Shown here: positions 9,530-20,300 of the stretch, piece by piece
Layout of the letters: every line of letters begins with the position of its first letter
Position numbering within the stretch: position 1 is the stretch's first letter
DNA from: Oscillatoria salina IIICB1
GTDB lineage: Bacteria > Cyanobacteriota > Cyanobacteriia > Cyanobacteriales > SIO1D9
Direction of reading: 5' to 3'
DNA length: 64,000 nucleotides
NCBI RefSeq assembly: GCF_020144665.1
Contig: NZ_JAAHBQ010000117.1
Span: 62,001-126,000 of the forward strand
Position numbers and translations under genes: made by a program
The notes under the pieces: generated by a model
The model's database searches: none
Seen by the model: only the letters and a program-made list of their open reading frames with translations
What the model was told of the DNA's origin: nothing

Positions 9530-9711
9530 AGAAACAAACAATTCTGCTTTTTTTGCCAAAAAAGCTTGACAAAAATTAATTTCTGTGTATTGTGGCGGCT
9601 CGTGGCTGCTTTAATTGTAGCGACGGCGACAAAATCCAGCCAGATAAAATTAACAAGAGCATATTAGAGATCATCTGTACCTCGCAGATGCAACTGTACG
9701 ACTAAAATTAG

Positions 9712-9829
<118 letters not shown>

Positions 9830-9916
9830 TACAGATATTACCACATTTGGGATGAGAAGCGACAGACGCGATCGCCAATTTTCAATTTAGTAAGAATAAA
9901 TCCCCAAAAATTCCTC

Positions 9917-9954
9917 AGAAAAAAGTAAGGGGGTGCCAAAAAATCTGCACCCCT
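9917..9954 (-). terminator. Rho-independent terminator of the ABC exporter gene
   Basis: On the minus strand AGGGGTGC pairs with GCACCCCCT across a 10-nt loop, and the stem is followed by TACTTTTTT. It lies about 90 nt past the stop of the ABC exporter gene and upstream of the cobalamin riboswitch, so it separates the two units. Confidence 0.75.
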
Positions 9955-10045
9955 ACACCCTTATGGGGTGACTGTTGAAACAGGAATAATCTACATAGGT
10001 GTTTGTTAATTTTTAACCGTCAAATGATGCCCAAATCCTATCAAC

Positions 10046-11767
10046 TTATTGCAAAACTTCTTCTAACTGATGTTGTTGCCAAAGAGATTGGTATAATCCA
10101 GGAGATTCGCTCAACTCAGCATGAGTTCCGATTTGGACAATTTCGCCAGCATCCATGACAAAAATTCGGTCAGCAGTCGCCGCAGCCGACAATTGATGAG
10201 AGATAAAAATCACTGTTTTACGCTTTACACCTTCAGAAAGATTGTCTAAAATTTGCGTAGCAGTTTGATTATCAACACTGGAAAGCGCATCATCAAGAAT
10301 CAAAACTGGCGCATCTATTAACAAAGCCCTAGCTAAAGAAGTACGTTGTCGCTGTCCACCAGAAAGGGTAATACCACGTTCTCCGACCAAAGTATCATAT
10401 TCTTTCGGAAAATTAAGAATTTCTGGGTGAATTTGGGCTATTTTTGCCGCCGATTCTACCTCCGGTTGTTCCGTCAAGGGTTCGCCATAACGAATGTTAT
10501 TTTGAATAGTGGTACTAAAGAGAAAACTATCTTGAGGGACATAAGCGATCGCGCGACGCAGATCGGCCAACTTAACTTTGGTGATATCATATTCATCGAG
10601 AAATAACTGTCCCGATTCAATATCTAACAAACGAGGAATAGCATTCGCCAAAGTTGATTTACCAGAACCAATCGAACCGACGATCGCCACTTTTTCCCCT
10701 GGTTTAATGGTAAAATTAAGCTGCTTCAAAGCCGGAGATTTCGCCCCAGGATAGGTATAACTCAAACCTCGCGCCATTATTGAACCTTTCACACTCTCCA
10801 GAGGAAGCGTCAGATTATCGGGTCGATCCTGAATTTGTGGTTCAACCGCAAAAATTGCCTTAATGCGGTCAATACTAACCTCACCCCGTTGATAAGTAGT
10901 AATTGTAAAACCTAATAAAGCCGTCGGGAAAACCAAACGTTCCACATAAGTAATCAGCGCGACAAAATCGCCAACTGAAATTGTCTTATTAGCGATCGCG
11001 CTACTACCCAACCACAGCAAAATCAGCAAACTAACATAAGAAAGAGCCTCTACCACTGGAAACAAAACATTTCTCGTTCTCGCCAAACTCAGATTTGCCA
11101 ACAATAACTGCTCATTTTTCCGACGAAAAGCAAGACGTTCGTTAATCTCCTGAGCATATATTTTAATCAACGAAATCCCACTCATATCCTCTTGGATCAA
11201 CTGAGAAAGATCCGAAAGCCTCTCCTGCACCGTGCGTTGTTCAGATTGTAACTTAGCACTAAACAACTGTACCGCAATCAACATCAGAGGATAAATCGCG
11301 ATCGTCGCTAAAGTCAGCCGCACATTAATTGCCAGCATAAACGGTAGCGTCAAACCGTAAGCAAAAACTGTATTAATTAAACTCAGAACTGCAAATCCAA
11401 GCAAACGCCGGATATTATCAACATCAGAAGTTGCCCGATTAATTAAATCCCCAGTCGTATTACTCGAAAAATAAGCAGGTTCCAACCCTAACAAATGTTG
11501 AAAAATCTTTTGTTTAAGATCGAATTCTACCTGTCGTCCAATACCAAAAATCGTAATCCGGGACACCATCCGAATTACCCACATGATCGAGGCGAGAACT
11601 GCAATTAAGAACACAAAACGCAATAGCACCTCAAAGCTGAGAGTTCCCCTCAACTCATCCACACTATTACCGATCAATCGGGGAATGTAAGCCCCGATCG
11701 CATTAACAAGCGATAAGGCAAAAATGCCTACAGATACCTGTCGCCAATGGGGACTTAGTAATTTCAT
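10046..11767 (-). CDS. ABC-type exporter, fused membrane and ATPase domains
   Basis: A 573-aa half-transporter of the MsbA/MdlB type. Six transmembrane helices cover about 10-310. The nucleotide-binding domain follows, with Walker A GSIGSGKST near 363-371, the ABC signature LSGGQRQR near 470, and Walker B VLILDDALSSVD near 490. The family exports lipids, peptides or drugs as homo- or heterodimers. A second exporter of the same architecture starts at the right end of this window on the plus strand, but the two are far apart. No partner gene is adjacent. Substrate cannot be named. A strong terminator follows on the minus strand. Confidence 0.9.
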   Translation of the reverse strand: MKLLSPHWRQVSVGIFALSLVNAIGAYIPRLIGNSVDELRGTLSFEVLLRFVFLIAVLASIMWVIRMVSRITIFGIGRQVEFDLKQKIFQHLLGLEPAYFSSNTTGDLINRATSDVDNIRRLLGFAVLSLINTVFAYGLTLPFMLAINVRLTLATIAIYPLMLIAVQLFSAKLQSEQRTVQERLSDLSQLIQEDMSGISLIKIYAQEINERLAFRRKNEQLLLANLSLARTRNVLFPVVEALSYVSLLILLWLGSSAIANKTISVGDFVALITYVERLVFPTALLGFTITTYQRGEVSIDRIKAIFAVEPQIQDRPDNLTLPLESVKGSIMARGLSYTYPGAKSPALKQLNFTIKPGEKVAIVGSIGSGKSTLANAIPRLLDIESGQLFLDEYDITKVKLADLRRAIAYVPQDSFLFSTTIQNNIRYGEPLTEQPEVESAAKIAQIHPEILNFPKEYDTLVGERGITLSGGQRQRTSLARALLIDAPVLILDDALSSVDNQTATQILDNLSEGVKRKTVIFISHQLSAAATADRIFVMDAGEIVQIGTHAELSESPGLYQSLWQQHQLEEVLQ

Positions 11768-12035
11768 CCTCTAATCCTTATTCCGTATAGCTTCTAGTTT
11801 TTACAAGCTTTATTCAAAGCTATTTTCCTCAGCTGTTACTCAATTACCTTAGCTTAAACGAACCAGAAGCCCACTCTGTAATCTTTGATTTAGAGTGGGA
11901 GTATGTCACTTCTAGGGCAGCGCGGACTCCAAAGGTTAATTACAGCTAGTTAGCTGATTTTTCCTCTCGGTGAAAGTACCCATTTGGGGCTACGCCGCGT
12001 CTTGCCGTTAATAATCTGTTTTCTTGTCCTAGCTT

Positions 12036-12743
12036 ATGTTTGCACTATTCCAAAAACGTTATCCCAATGGTAGTTTGATTAGTGAGTTTGTGACTGTGGA
12101 TCGCGGTCAGTATGTGGTCCGGGCGATCGCGGTTGATGATGGTGTAACTTTGGCTACGAGTTTGGCTGCTGCTTTTTCGGTGGAAGAAGCTGAAGATGAA
12201 GCTAGAAAAAGACTTTTAGCTTTTTTGGGTATCACTAACGGTCAGATTCCTCAGATGGCTAATCAACCAGTTACTACAGCTTCTGAATCGGAAACTGCGG
12301 TTTCTCCTAGTTTAGATCGAACTCAACCAGCAACAATCGTTTCTGAGCGGGTTACTCCTCCTGTTACACCTAGGGAAACTTTTTCTCCACCTGAGAAACC
12401 CACAACAGTTACTCCTAATTTTGCTGGCGAACCGGAATTTTCTCCACCTGGATCTTTTGGGGGATCTTCTGAAGAAATAGCCGATCTCACTCCTGAACCA
12501 GAACCAGTTTACCCGGCAAAGTCAGCGCAAAAATCAACTAAGGCTTCTCAGCGTAGTCCGGAAATGGATCGAGATCTGCTGATGGAAGGAACCAGTGTGG
12601 AAATTAAACGCTTAGGTTGGAGTGAAACTCAAGGACGAGACTTTCTCAACGAACGTTATGGGAAGCGATCGCGTCACAGTCTTACTGATGAAGAATTAAG
12701 CGAATTTCATCAATATTTACTTCAACAACCTAGTCCTCAATAG
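12036..12743 (+). CDS. Conserved cyanobacterial hypothetical protein, possibly Rad52-like fold
   Basis: A 235-aa protein with two conserved-looking ends joined by a Pro/Thr/Ser-rich, probably disordered linker (about 75-165). The N-terminal block (residues 1-67) reads as beta strands, then VTLATSLAAA, then an acidic-to-basic helix EEAEDEARKRLLAFLGI. That pattern resembles the 'aTG.A...AEtrAigRALa.lG' element of Rad52/Sak-type annealing proteins; this is inference from pattern only. The C-terminal block (SVEIKRLGWSETQGRDFLNE onward) is alpha-helical and ends LTDEELSEFHQYLLQQ. It is a single gene convergent with clpP. No function is assigned. Confidence 0.6.
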   Translation: MFALFQKRYPNGSLISEFVTVDRGQYVVRAIAVDDGVTLATSLAAAFSVEEAEDEARKRLLAFLGITNGQIPQMANQPVTTASESETAVSPSLDRTQPATIVSERVTPPVTPRETFSPPEKPTTVTPNFAGEPEFSPPGSFGGSSEEIADLTPEPEPVYPAKSAQKSTKASQRSPEMDRDLLMEGTSVEIKRLGWSETQGRDFLNERYGKRSRHSLTDEELSEFHQYLLQQPSPQ

Positions 12744-12751
12744 CTGAAATT

Positions 12752-12812
12752 CAGGATGAAGGACAATGCACAAAAAAGTTAATTTGTCAAGAAAAGTGCA
12801 GCCTTCATCCTG
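12752..12812. terminator. Bidirectional terminator-like inverted repeat
   Basis: CAGGATGAAGG (12752-12762) is the exact reverse complement of CCTTCATCCTG (12802-12812), with an additional inner GCAC/GTGC pairing. It lies between the convergent hypothetical gene and clpP, just past both stops, so it probably ends both transcripts. Confidence 0.6.
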
Positions 12813-12822
12813 TTAGAAAACG

Positions 12823-13428
12823 TTAACCAACTTCCGGAGGATTACTAGCTGAAGGACGGCGATCGATTACTGAGTCAATCAAACCGTATTCCTTCGCATC
12901 TTCCGCAGACATATAAAAGTCACGTTCGGTATCTTCTTCGATTTTCTCTAAAGGTTGACCTGTATGATTGGCGAGATGGTGATTAAGCTGTTTCTTCAGA
13001 TACAAAATTTCCTTCGCCTGAATTTCAATATCCGCCGCTTGTCCTTGAGCGCCACCCAAAGGTTGGTGAATCATAATCCGCGAGTGAGGAAGACTCATCC
13101 GCTTACCTTTTTCCCCAGCACTAAGCAGGAAAGCGCCCATACTTGCTGCTAGTCCCAAGCAAATGGTACAAACATCAGGACGAATTTGATTCATAGTATC
13201 AAAGATCCCAAATCCTGCCGACACAGAACCACCGGGAGAGTTGATGTAAAGGTAGATATCTTTTTCAGGATCTTCTGCTTCCAGAAAGAGGAATTGAGCG
13301 ACAATTAAATTCGCCAACTCATCAGTTACAGCTTGTCCGAGGAAAACGATTCTTTCTCGCAAGAGTCGAGAATAAATGTCGAAGGCGCGTTCGCCACGAC
13401 CAGAAGTTTCGATTACTGTAGGAATCAT
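12823..13428 (-). CDS. clpP: ATP-dependent Clp protease proteolytic subunit ClpP
   Basis: A 201-aa serine peptidase of family S14. The catalytic triad is intact: Ser96 in GLAASMGAF, His121 in IMIHQPLGG and Asp170 in TERDFYMS. The N-terminus [20 protein letters not shown] is that of the cyanobacterial ClpP1 type, and it lacks a long propeptide. ClpP forms a tetradecameric chamber that degrades proteins fed by ClpC or ClpX. Other cyanobacterial clpP genes often pair with clpR; this one stands alone with no clpR or clpX nearby. The intergenic region upstream contains a short CRISPR-like repeat pair. Confidence 0.95.
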   Translation of the reverse strand: MIPTVIETSGRGERAFDIYSRLLRERIVFLGQAVTDELANLIVAQFLFLEAEDPEKDIYLYINSPGGSVSAGFGIFDTMNQIRPDVCTICLGLAASMGAFLLSAGEKGKRMSLPHSRIMIHQPLGGAQGQAADIEIQAKEILYLKKQLNHHLANHTGQPLEKIEEDTERDFYMSAEDAKEYGLIDSVIDRRPSASNPPEVG

Positions 13429-13504
13429 CGAGCTGTCTCAGTATTATCCAGTATTTCTTTGATTGTAGCGATTGTCGTTTCTTTAGTGAGGTGGCGATCG
13501 CAAC

Positions 13505-13611
13505 GTTTCAATCCCTCTGAGGGATTTTCGAGGGTTTCAACCCATTTCGCATCGCGGAAGGAGGATTCAGCCTAGTTTCAATCCCTAAGAAGGATTTTCG
13601 AGGGTTTCAAC
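13505..13611. CRISPR. Two-repeat CRISPR-like mini-array (one 33-nt spacer), no cas genes
   Basis: Two 37-nt repeats at 13505-13541 and 13575-13611 start GTTTCAATCCCT and end GAGGGTTTCAAC. They differ at three central positions and flank a 33-nt non-repetitive segment. The length, the GTTTCAATCCC start, the TTTCAAC end and the internal ATCCCTCTGAGGGAT hairpin of the first copy match cyanobacterial CRISPR repeat style. In the second copy the hairpin is weakened by the substitutions. With only two diverged repeats and no cas gene in the window, this is an orphan or decaying array, or a CRISPR-like intergenic element. Confidence 0.6.
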
Positions 13612-14026
13612 CAATACTCGATTAGGATAGCTGGCATCTGGGTGACTGACATCCTCCCAACTCAACCACCAAACTTATCCAACAAGCTTTCACTTATTTG
13701 ACAGGCGTCTCAACCACAGTTGCTAGCGAGCTTCCCAGTTATAGTATCTCAAGCTAAGTTATCAATCAAGAGAAACTGTACCTAGATCGCCTCCAATTAA
13801 CCAGAAAAGATTCATCATAGATACTAAGTGAGTAGAAATCTTTATACCCTCACTTGTAATTTTCGTTAATAGTCTTTCTCGAAAATCACTGATAACCTTA
13901 AGTAGTTATCAGTTGATGGATTTGCTAGTAACTCTTATTAACAGGCAAATCTACCTAAAATCCCTATTTCCTAACTACTCTCTAGTTAACTCACGTTGAT
14001 AATTACCAACTCAGGACTAACCACCG
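13612..14026. other. Intergenic region upstream of the HD-domain gene
   Basis: 415 bp without a supportable gene. It holds a 9-bp perfect hairpin (ACTGATAAC / GTTATCAGT, 13888-13913) and AT-rich sequence that should contain the promoter of the HD gene. No tRNA, further CRISPR repeat or coding potential was seen. Confidence 0.5.
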
Positions 14027-14887
14027 ATGATTTTTAACCCGACAAACTTACTAATTGACACCTTGATCGCACAACTTACAGAAGGCTACCACCGTACCTA
14101 CGGAGGCTGGAAGAGTGAATATGCTGAAATTATTTCCTGGGGTGCTGCTATGGCTCTGGAAAATATTGCTAATAGCGATGCTCTCTATCACAATGTCGAG
14201 CATACAGTTTTTGTTACTCTTGTTGGACAGGAAATTCTCCGAGGTAAACATATTAAAGTTGGTGGCGTAAGCTGCGAAGATTGGTTACACTTCCACCTGT
14301 CTTTGTTATGTCACGATATTGGCTATGTTAGAGGGGTTTGTCGTCCCGATCGCCCACAAGAAAATTTGTATGCTACAGGAGTGGGTGATGTGATGATTTC
14401 TGTACCTCCTGGTTCGACTGATGCGAGTATGGCTCCTTATCATGTCGATCGAGGTAAGTTATTTGTTCAAGAACGTTTTGGCGGTCATACTCTGATTGAT
14501 GCGGAAATTCTTAAGGCAAATATTGAGTTGACTCGTTTTCCGGTTCCGGCTGATGACGATCATAAAAATACGGAAAATTATCCGGGTTTGGTAAGAGCGG
14601 CAGATTTAATCGGTCAATTGAGCGATCCCCGCTATTTACAAAAGATTCCGGCGTTGTTCTACGAGTTTGAAGAAATTGGTGCTAATAAAAATTTAGGTTA
14701 CGAAAGTCCGGGTGAACTTCGCCGTAACTACCCTAGTTTCTACTGGAAGGTTGTTTATCCTTATGTGAAGACGGCTTTATCTTATTTGGAATTGACTCAA
14801 GCAGGTAAGCAAGTTATGGCTAGTCTTTATGCAAATGTTTTTCGTGTGGAACACGAGGAACAAGAAGCTTTGGTTTTTGTGGCATAA
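14027..14887 (+). CDS. HD-domain metal-dependent phosphohydrolase
   Basis: A 286-aa protein with the HD signature split as LYHNVEHT (His55, His59) and LLCHDIGYV (His96-Asp97), the metal-binding core of the HD superfamily. A later Asp in RAADLIGQLSDPRY is the likely fourth ligand. HD-domain proteins hydrolyse phosphomonoesters or cyclic nucleotides; this cyanobacterial type has no established substrate. The 40-residue insert after the HD pair (CRPDRPQENLYATGVGDVM region) is a feature of the cyanobacterial group. It is single, with its own upstream region. Confidence 0.8.
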   Translation: MIFNPTNLLIDTLIAQLTEGYHRTYGGWKSEYAEIISWGAAMALENIANSDALYHNVEHTVFVTLVGQEILRGKHIKVGGVSCEDWLHFHLSLLCHDIGYVRGVCRPDRPQENLYATGVGDVMISVPPGSTDASMAPYHVDRGKLFVQERFGGHTLIDAEILKANIELTRFPVPADDDHKNTENYPGLVRAADLIGQLSDPRYLQKIPALFYEFEEIGANKNLGYESPGELRRNYPSFYWKVVYPYVKTALSYLELTQAGKQVMASLYANVFRVEHEEQEALVFVA

Positions 14888-15156
14888 AGAGACTTTACCA
14901 AAAGTTTTGGGTTTAAAACCCTGCCTCTTTAAAGCAGCATTGTTTAGGTTCTCCCGATGAAATGAGAATCCTGGCGCATTTATGCTGCGGAGTGTCAACA
15001 TTGCTAGATGAGAGGAAGCAGATAAGTTTGGCTTTCTCTCATTTGTCATTTTTACTGGCAATCTTTATCTCTAGGGAATTCTGAACTTGCCAAATTGGTT
15101 TTGACTAGTTCGAGTAGATTGTACTATAGAGGCTAAAGCGCTATTAGGAACAAAAA

Positions 15157-15570
15157 ATGAACGATCCTTTGCGTAGTTTTAAATTACAGCCTTGGCGATC
15201 GCTTAGTCTGGTAACTGGGGTGACAATAGCGATCGCGATGATTGGAGAAGGTCTGTTAATTTGGGGCTATACTCAATCATCGGTTTTACACAGCTTTCTC
15301 AATTTCCTGTTTTCTCCACCTTTAGGGATAATTTTATCTTTGGCGGCTGCTGTGGGTGTGGGTGTGCTAGGAGTTTATCTTTGCGAGCAGTGGCAACGTC
15401 AGGTAATCTTGAATTCAGGTAGTTTATGGGCTTTGGTTCTTTGTTTGGCTGTGGGAATCTTGCTCAAGTCGCTGTTACCTCTTCCTCCTTTACTGGTGGG
15501 ATTTTCTTATGAGACGGTGATTTTTCTGATGGTGGGAGTCTTTTGGAAAGGTCGTCCCTATTGGCGTTAA
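15157..15570 (+). CDS. Small integral membrane protein, unknown
   Basis: 137 aa, with about four hydrophobic segments (roughly 22-42, 48-70, 85-107 and 112-128). It begins with a short soluble MNDPLRSFKLQPWRS segment and ends with a basic tail (KGRPYWR). I do not recognise a family. The gene follows the HD gene by 269 bp, has its own start region, and carries HIP1 sites in coding sequence like its neighbours. It is likely real because of its length and uniform hydrophobic pattern. Confidence 0.6.
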   Translation: MNDPLRSFKLQPWRSLSLVTGVTIAIAMIGEGLLIWGYTQSSVLHSFLNFLFSPPLGIILSLAAAVGVGVLGVYLCEQWQRQVILNSGSLWALVLCLAVGILLKSLLPLPPLLVGFSYETVIFLMVGVFWKGRPYWR

Positions 15571-15912
15571 TAATTTCGAGAACAAACGATCAGGGGATTT
15601 TTATCCACTTTGCTCAGATGACAGAGTGGATAGTTTGCTAATCAATAATTGGCAGATCTAGAAGCAGGTAGAGGCGGTTATCTTAAATCATTTGTACCAA
15701 TTTATTCCTCTCCTGATGTGAAGGCAAGATTAAGAAAAACTTCGATTGTTAAGCTTGTCGGTAATGGCATTTCGATCGTTTATGGAAATGTAGTCTCAAA
15801 GCTTTTTCGCAATTATGTCAAGATTTTTAACAAATTGGGGATCGAAAAGCAAAAAATGGTTTAGAACTGCAAGAGAATCATTAGATAAATATGAGAAGTA
15901 ATCGATTAACAA
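15571..15912. other. Intergenic region before the solute-binding protein gene
   Basis: 342 bp. An 8-bp inverted repeat (TATCCACT / AGTGGATA, 15602-15632) follows the small membrane protein gene and could be its terminator. A weak frame at 15649-15864 (TTG start, no recognisable family) was not accepted. The remainder probably carries the promoter of the next two-gene unit. Confidence 0.4.
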
Positions 15913-17358
15913 ATGTTTCTATTTCAGAGATGTTTAAATTTTTGTCAGCAAAAACTAGCTCATCGCTGTTGGTTATTGTCGATTAAATATTCCGCGATCG
16001 CGCTGACTTTCAGTTTAATTATAGTTGCTTGTAACGGTGACTCACAATTAAATCAAACTTCGGTTAGTAACTCTCAGCCCCCAAGCGATTCCCTGACAAT
16101 TTGGTGGAATAAAGGCTATCTTTTAGAAGAAGATGAAGCACTACAAAAAATTGTTCGAGATTGGGGAAAAATCAGTGGAAAACAAGTTAAACTTTTTTTT
16201 GAAACTGAAGACGAATTACCACAAAAAAGTGCTAGAGCTTTGACTACTGGTAATCTTCCCGATCTTTTATTTTCTACTCGTGCTGAATACGAACTTATTC
16301 CCCGTTTAGCTTGGGAAGGAAAACTCACAAATTTAGCAAAAGTAATTGCCCCAGTAGAAAATTTATATTCACCAGCCGTATTAGAATCGGTTTATCTTTA
16401 TAATCAAAAAGAAAAGCAACGCAGTTACTACGCAGTCCCAATTTATCAAGCGACAATTTATATTCATTATTGGCAAGATTTAATCGAAAAAATAGGCAAA
16501 AATGTTAATGATATTCCTCAAGATTGGACGGGTTTTTGGCAATTTTGGGAAAACGTGCAAGAAGAATTGCGCTCTGAGCAAAATTCAGATATTTATAGCT
16601 TAGGAATTACTCTTTCTGACAAAGCTTCCGATAGTTACTACTTTTTTGAACAAGTTTTAGAAGCTTATAATGTAGAAATTGTCGATCGCGAAGGTAATTT
16701 ACAAGTAGATAAACCGGAAGTTCAGTCAGGAATTAGTCAGAGTTTAGACTGGATAACCGCACTATATAAACAAGGGTATATACCACCAAATGCACCTCAA
16801 TGGTTAAACCCAGATAATAATTTTAATATGCTGAATCGAAAAGTAGTGATGACTCCTAATCCCACACTTTCGATTCCGGCTGCCCAGCGCGAAGACGAAG
16901 AGGTATACTTTAATCAATTAGGGACGTTAGAGTTTCCGAACAAGCCGAATGGCGAACCAATGCGCTACATCGTTTCTGTGAGACAAGCAGTAGTTTTCCG
17001 CGAGTCGAAAAACCAGGAAGCAGCCCAAGAATTTTTAGCTTATTTAGTCCAGCCAGAAACTTTAACAGCATATCTCAAAGCAGCCACAGGGCGTTATTTC
17101 CCCGTGATGACTCCTGCTTGGGAAGATGAATTTTGGCACGATCGCCGCGATCGCCACATCGCGATCGCGACTAAAATGTTAACAGAACGTCCGACGCGCC
17201 CGCTTTACTACACCCGCAATCCCGCCTACACTCAAGTGCTAGAGGAACATATTTGGGGTAAAGCAATTAATCGCATCCTGATCGACGATCTTTCTCCAGA
17301 AGAAGCTACTCAAGAAGCGATCGCTCGGATTGAGGAAATTTTCGAGCAATGGGAATAA
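15913..17358 (+). CDS. Extracellular solute-binding lipoprotein (ABC family 1 type) paired with a sensor kinase
   Basis: A 481-aa protein. The N-terminal hydrophobic segment ends in a lipobox (LIIVAC, about residues 33-38), so it is anchored on the periplasmic face. The body has the two-lobed family 1 sugar-binding architecture: DSLTIWWNKGY at the start, LPDLLFSTRAEYELIPRL, and a late QEFLAYLVQPETL motif. No ABC permease or ATPase is adjacent. Instead its last 10 bases overlap the start of a large hybrid sensor kinase. That overlap suggests it acts as the ligand-binding partner of the kinase rather than in transport; this is an inference from context. Confidence 0.82.
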   Translation: MFLFQRCLNFCQQKLAHRCWLLSIKYSAIALTFSLIIVACNGDSQLNQTSVSNSQPPSDSLTIWWNKGYLLEEDEALQKIVRDWGKISGKQVKLFFETEDELPQKSARALTTGNLPDLLFSTRAEYELIPRLAWEGKLTNLAKVIAPVENLYSPAVLESVYLYNQKEKQRSYYAVPIYQATIYIHYWQDLIEKIGKNVNDIPQDWTGFWQFWENVQEELRSEQNSDIYSLGITLSDKASDSYYFFEQVLEAYNVEIVDREGNLQVDKPEVQSGISQSLDWITALYKQGYIPPNAPQWLNPDNNFNMLNRKVVMTPNPTLSIPAAQREDEEVYFNQLGTLEFPNKPNGEPMRYIVSVRQAVVFRESKNQEAAQEFLAYLVQPETLTAYLKAATGRYFPVMTPAWEDEFWHDRRDRHIAIATKMLTERPTRPLYYTRNPAYTQVLEEHIWGKAINRILIDDLSPEEATQEAIARIEEIFEQWE

Positions 17359-20300
17359 AATTTTATCAGCGATATTTGACCGCGAGAGTTGCTAGTAATT
17401 TTTTAATGTTATCTCTCCTGACCGTCAGTATAGTCGGGGGAGTTGCTTTTTTTCGAGCGAGAGAAGCTTTGAAAAAAGCTGCTTTCGATCGCTTGAGTGT
17501 TGCTGCTACCTTAAAAGAAGAAGAAATTAGCCGTTGGTTTATCGATCGAGAACAAGATTTTTTCTTGGTAACTCAGTTTCCCGAGGTGAAACTACAGCTA
17601 CAAAGCTTGTTGAATGGGGAAGCTTCGCAACAAGAATCTCAAAAAGCATACCAAATTCTTTCCCAATATCTCCACGATTTTGTTCAAGTTAAGCCTAATT
17701 TTAGCGAAATTTTTATTCTCGATCGCCGCAACCGCATTGCGATTTCAACTAACTCAGCTAATGAAGGGGAATACGAAGTTGCGGGAAATTTCACTTATTT
17801 CGATTTCGCCCAAATTGACTTAGGACAAGGTTTTACGCCTATTTTCTATGTTTCACCAGTTACCGGGAAACCAGCAGTAACACTTGCTGCACCGATCCAA
17901 GATAGGTCAGGATCTCGTATAGGAGTCGTTTTAGCTCATCTTAACTTAGATCGGATCGACCAGATTATTCGGGAACGCACGGGGTTAGGTGAAAGTGGCG
18001 AAACTTACTTGATTGGGTCCTTAGTAACCGAAAATAGCTTTATCTCCGGAAATGAAAATCGCACTGAGGAACTTATTTCTGGAGTCAATAGTCCCGGAAT
18101 CGATGCCGCAATGCAAGGATTTAGGGGTTTTGGCTTGTATCGGAATTATCAACAAATACCTGTCATTGGAGTGTATCGTTGGCTAGATGACTTAGGAATT
18201 GCCTTGCTGGTGGAAATGGAACAAGCAGAAGCTTTTGCGCCAGCACGTCAATTAGCAGCGACAATTTTATTAGTGGGATTAGTAGCAGCCGGAGTGCTAT
18301 CACTAGGTGCATACTTACTAGCCCGTCAGATTACCAGACCAATTTTAGCGATCGCCGATACCGCAACTCAACTAGCTGCCGGAGATTTAGAACAAATTGC
18401 ACCTGTTTTAACTGAAGATGAAGTTGGACTTCTCGCTCGTAATTTTAACCAAATGGCAAAGCAACTCAAAGAATCTTTTGCTAGCTTAGAAGCGAAAAAC
18501 AGCGAATTACAGCGTTTAGATCGCCTTAAAGACGAATTTCTCGCCAATACATCCCACGAATTGCGTACCCCACTTTACGGCGCGATCGGGATCGCTGAAT
18601 CTATGTTAGACGGTGCAACTGGAGAATTAACTGAAATTCAACGCCAAAATTTGTTAACTATCGTCGCAAGTGGCAGAAGATTAGCCAATTTAGTTAATGA
18701 TATTCTCGACTTTTCTAAACTACGCCACCAAGATATCGAACTACAAATTAAAGCTGTGGGAGTGCGAGAAATTGTCGAAGTTGTTTTAACTCTCAGTCGC
18801 AGTTTATTAGGAAAAAAAAACTTACAACTAATCAACAATGTTGACTCAGATTTACCTGACGCTACCGCCGATGAAAACCGCTTGCAACAAATTCTTTACA
18901 ACTTAGTTGGCAATGCAATTAAATTCACGGCTGCTGGGAAAATAGAAATTTCCGCAGCCATAATTAACCACAAGATTGCTATTTCTGTTAGTGACACCGG
19001 CATCGGTATTCCCGAAGATAAACAAATACGAATTTTTGAATCTTTTGAACAAGCAGATGGCTCTACTGCTAGAGAATATGGAGGTACGGGTTTGGGATTA
19101 GCAATTACTAAAAAGTTAGTTGAATTACACCAAGGTGAGATCGCAGTTAAATCTACTGTGGGACGTGGTTCTTGTTTTACTTTTACTTTACCTATTTATC
19201 AAAATAAACTAGATAAACAACCATCATTCTCTGAAATTCCAGGAAATTTTAATAATTTGCCCCCAAGAAGCGTAACCAACCAAGTTTTACCATTATTAGA
19301 TTCAAAATCTCAACTAGTAATTACTAGCGAAAACGCTCGCAAGATCAAAATTTTGATTGTTGATGACGAACCAGTAAACCTACAAGTATTACTCAATCAT
19401 TTATCTCTTGCTAACTATAACGTCACTGAAGCAAATAACGGCGAAGAAGCCTTGTCTGCTATCGAAAATGGTTTCAAACCAGATTTGATTTTGCTAGATG
19501 TCATGATGCCCAAAATGACAGGTTACGAAGTTACTGAAAAATTGCGCCAGCGTTTTTCTGCTTCAGAATTACCAATTTTATTACTAACTGCTAAAAATCA
19601 AATTCAAGATTTGGTAACTGGGTTGGAGGTAGGTGCAAATGATTATTTAAATAAACCTATTTCTAAAGATGAATTACTAGCGCGAATTCAAACTCATCTC
19701 AACTTATCTCGTCTCCGCAATGAAAATTTTCGTCTCAATGCCGAGTTAGCAATTACTCAGCGTTTGCAAAAGATACTTTTACCTAAACCTGAAGAAATAA
19801 GTGCAATTAAAGATTTAGAAATTGCTGGATATATGGAACCAGTTAAAGAAGTGGGTGGCGATTATTATGATGTTTTGCAACATGAAGGGGGCGTAAAAAT
19901 TAGTATTGGTGATGTTACCGGACATGGGTTAGAAAGTGGGGTTTTAATGTTAATGGTACAAGCGGCAATTAGAACTTTGCAAAACACACAGGAAACTGAT
20001 GCTATTAAATTTTTGGATATTATTAATCGTACCATTTATCAGAATATTGTGCGGATGAATTCTGATAAAAATATGACCTTGGCAATTCTTGATTATTACG
20101 CAAATGGGAAATTTTGTTTGAGCGGACAACATGAAGAAATTATTGTTCTTCGTGGTGATGGTTTCGTGGAAATTATTGAGACAATTGATTTGGGCTTTCC
20201 TCTTGGCTTGGAGGAAAATATTACTCAGTTTATTGACAAGAAATATTTGCATTTAAATAGTGGCGATTCGATCGTGGTTTATACGGATGGGATTACTGAA

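Noticed and set aside
13620..13690. CATCCTCC-containing patch that might be an IS200/IS605 end
   Set aside because: No second end, no tnpA or tnpB, and no hairpin in the expected place.
15649..15864. 71-codon frame with TTG start between the small membrane protein and the solute-binding protein
   Set aside because: No ribosome site, no family resemblance, and composition like non-coding DNA.
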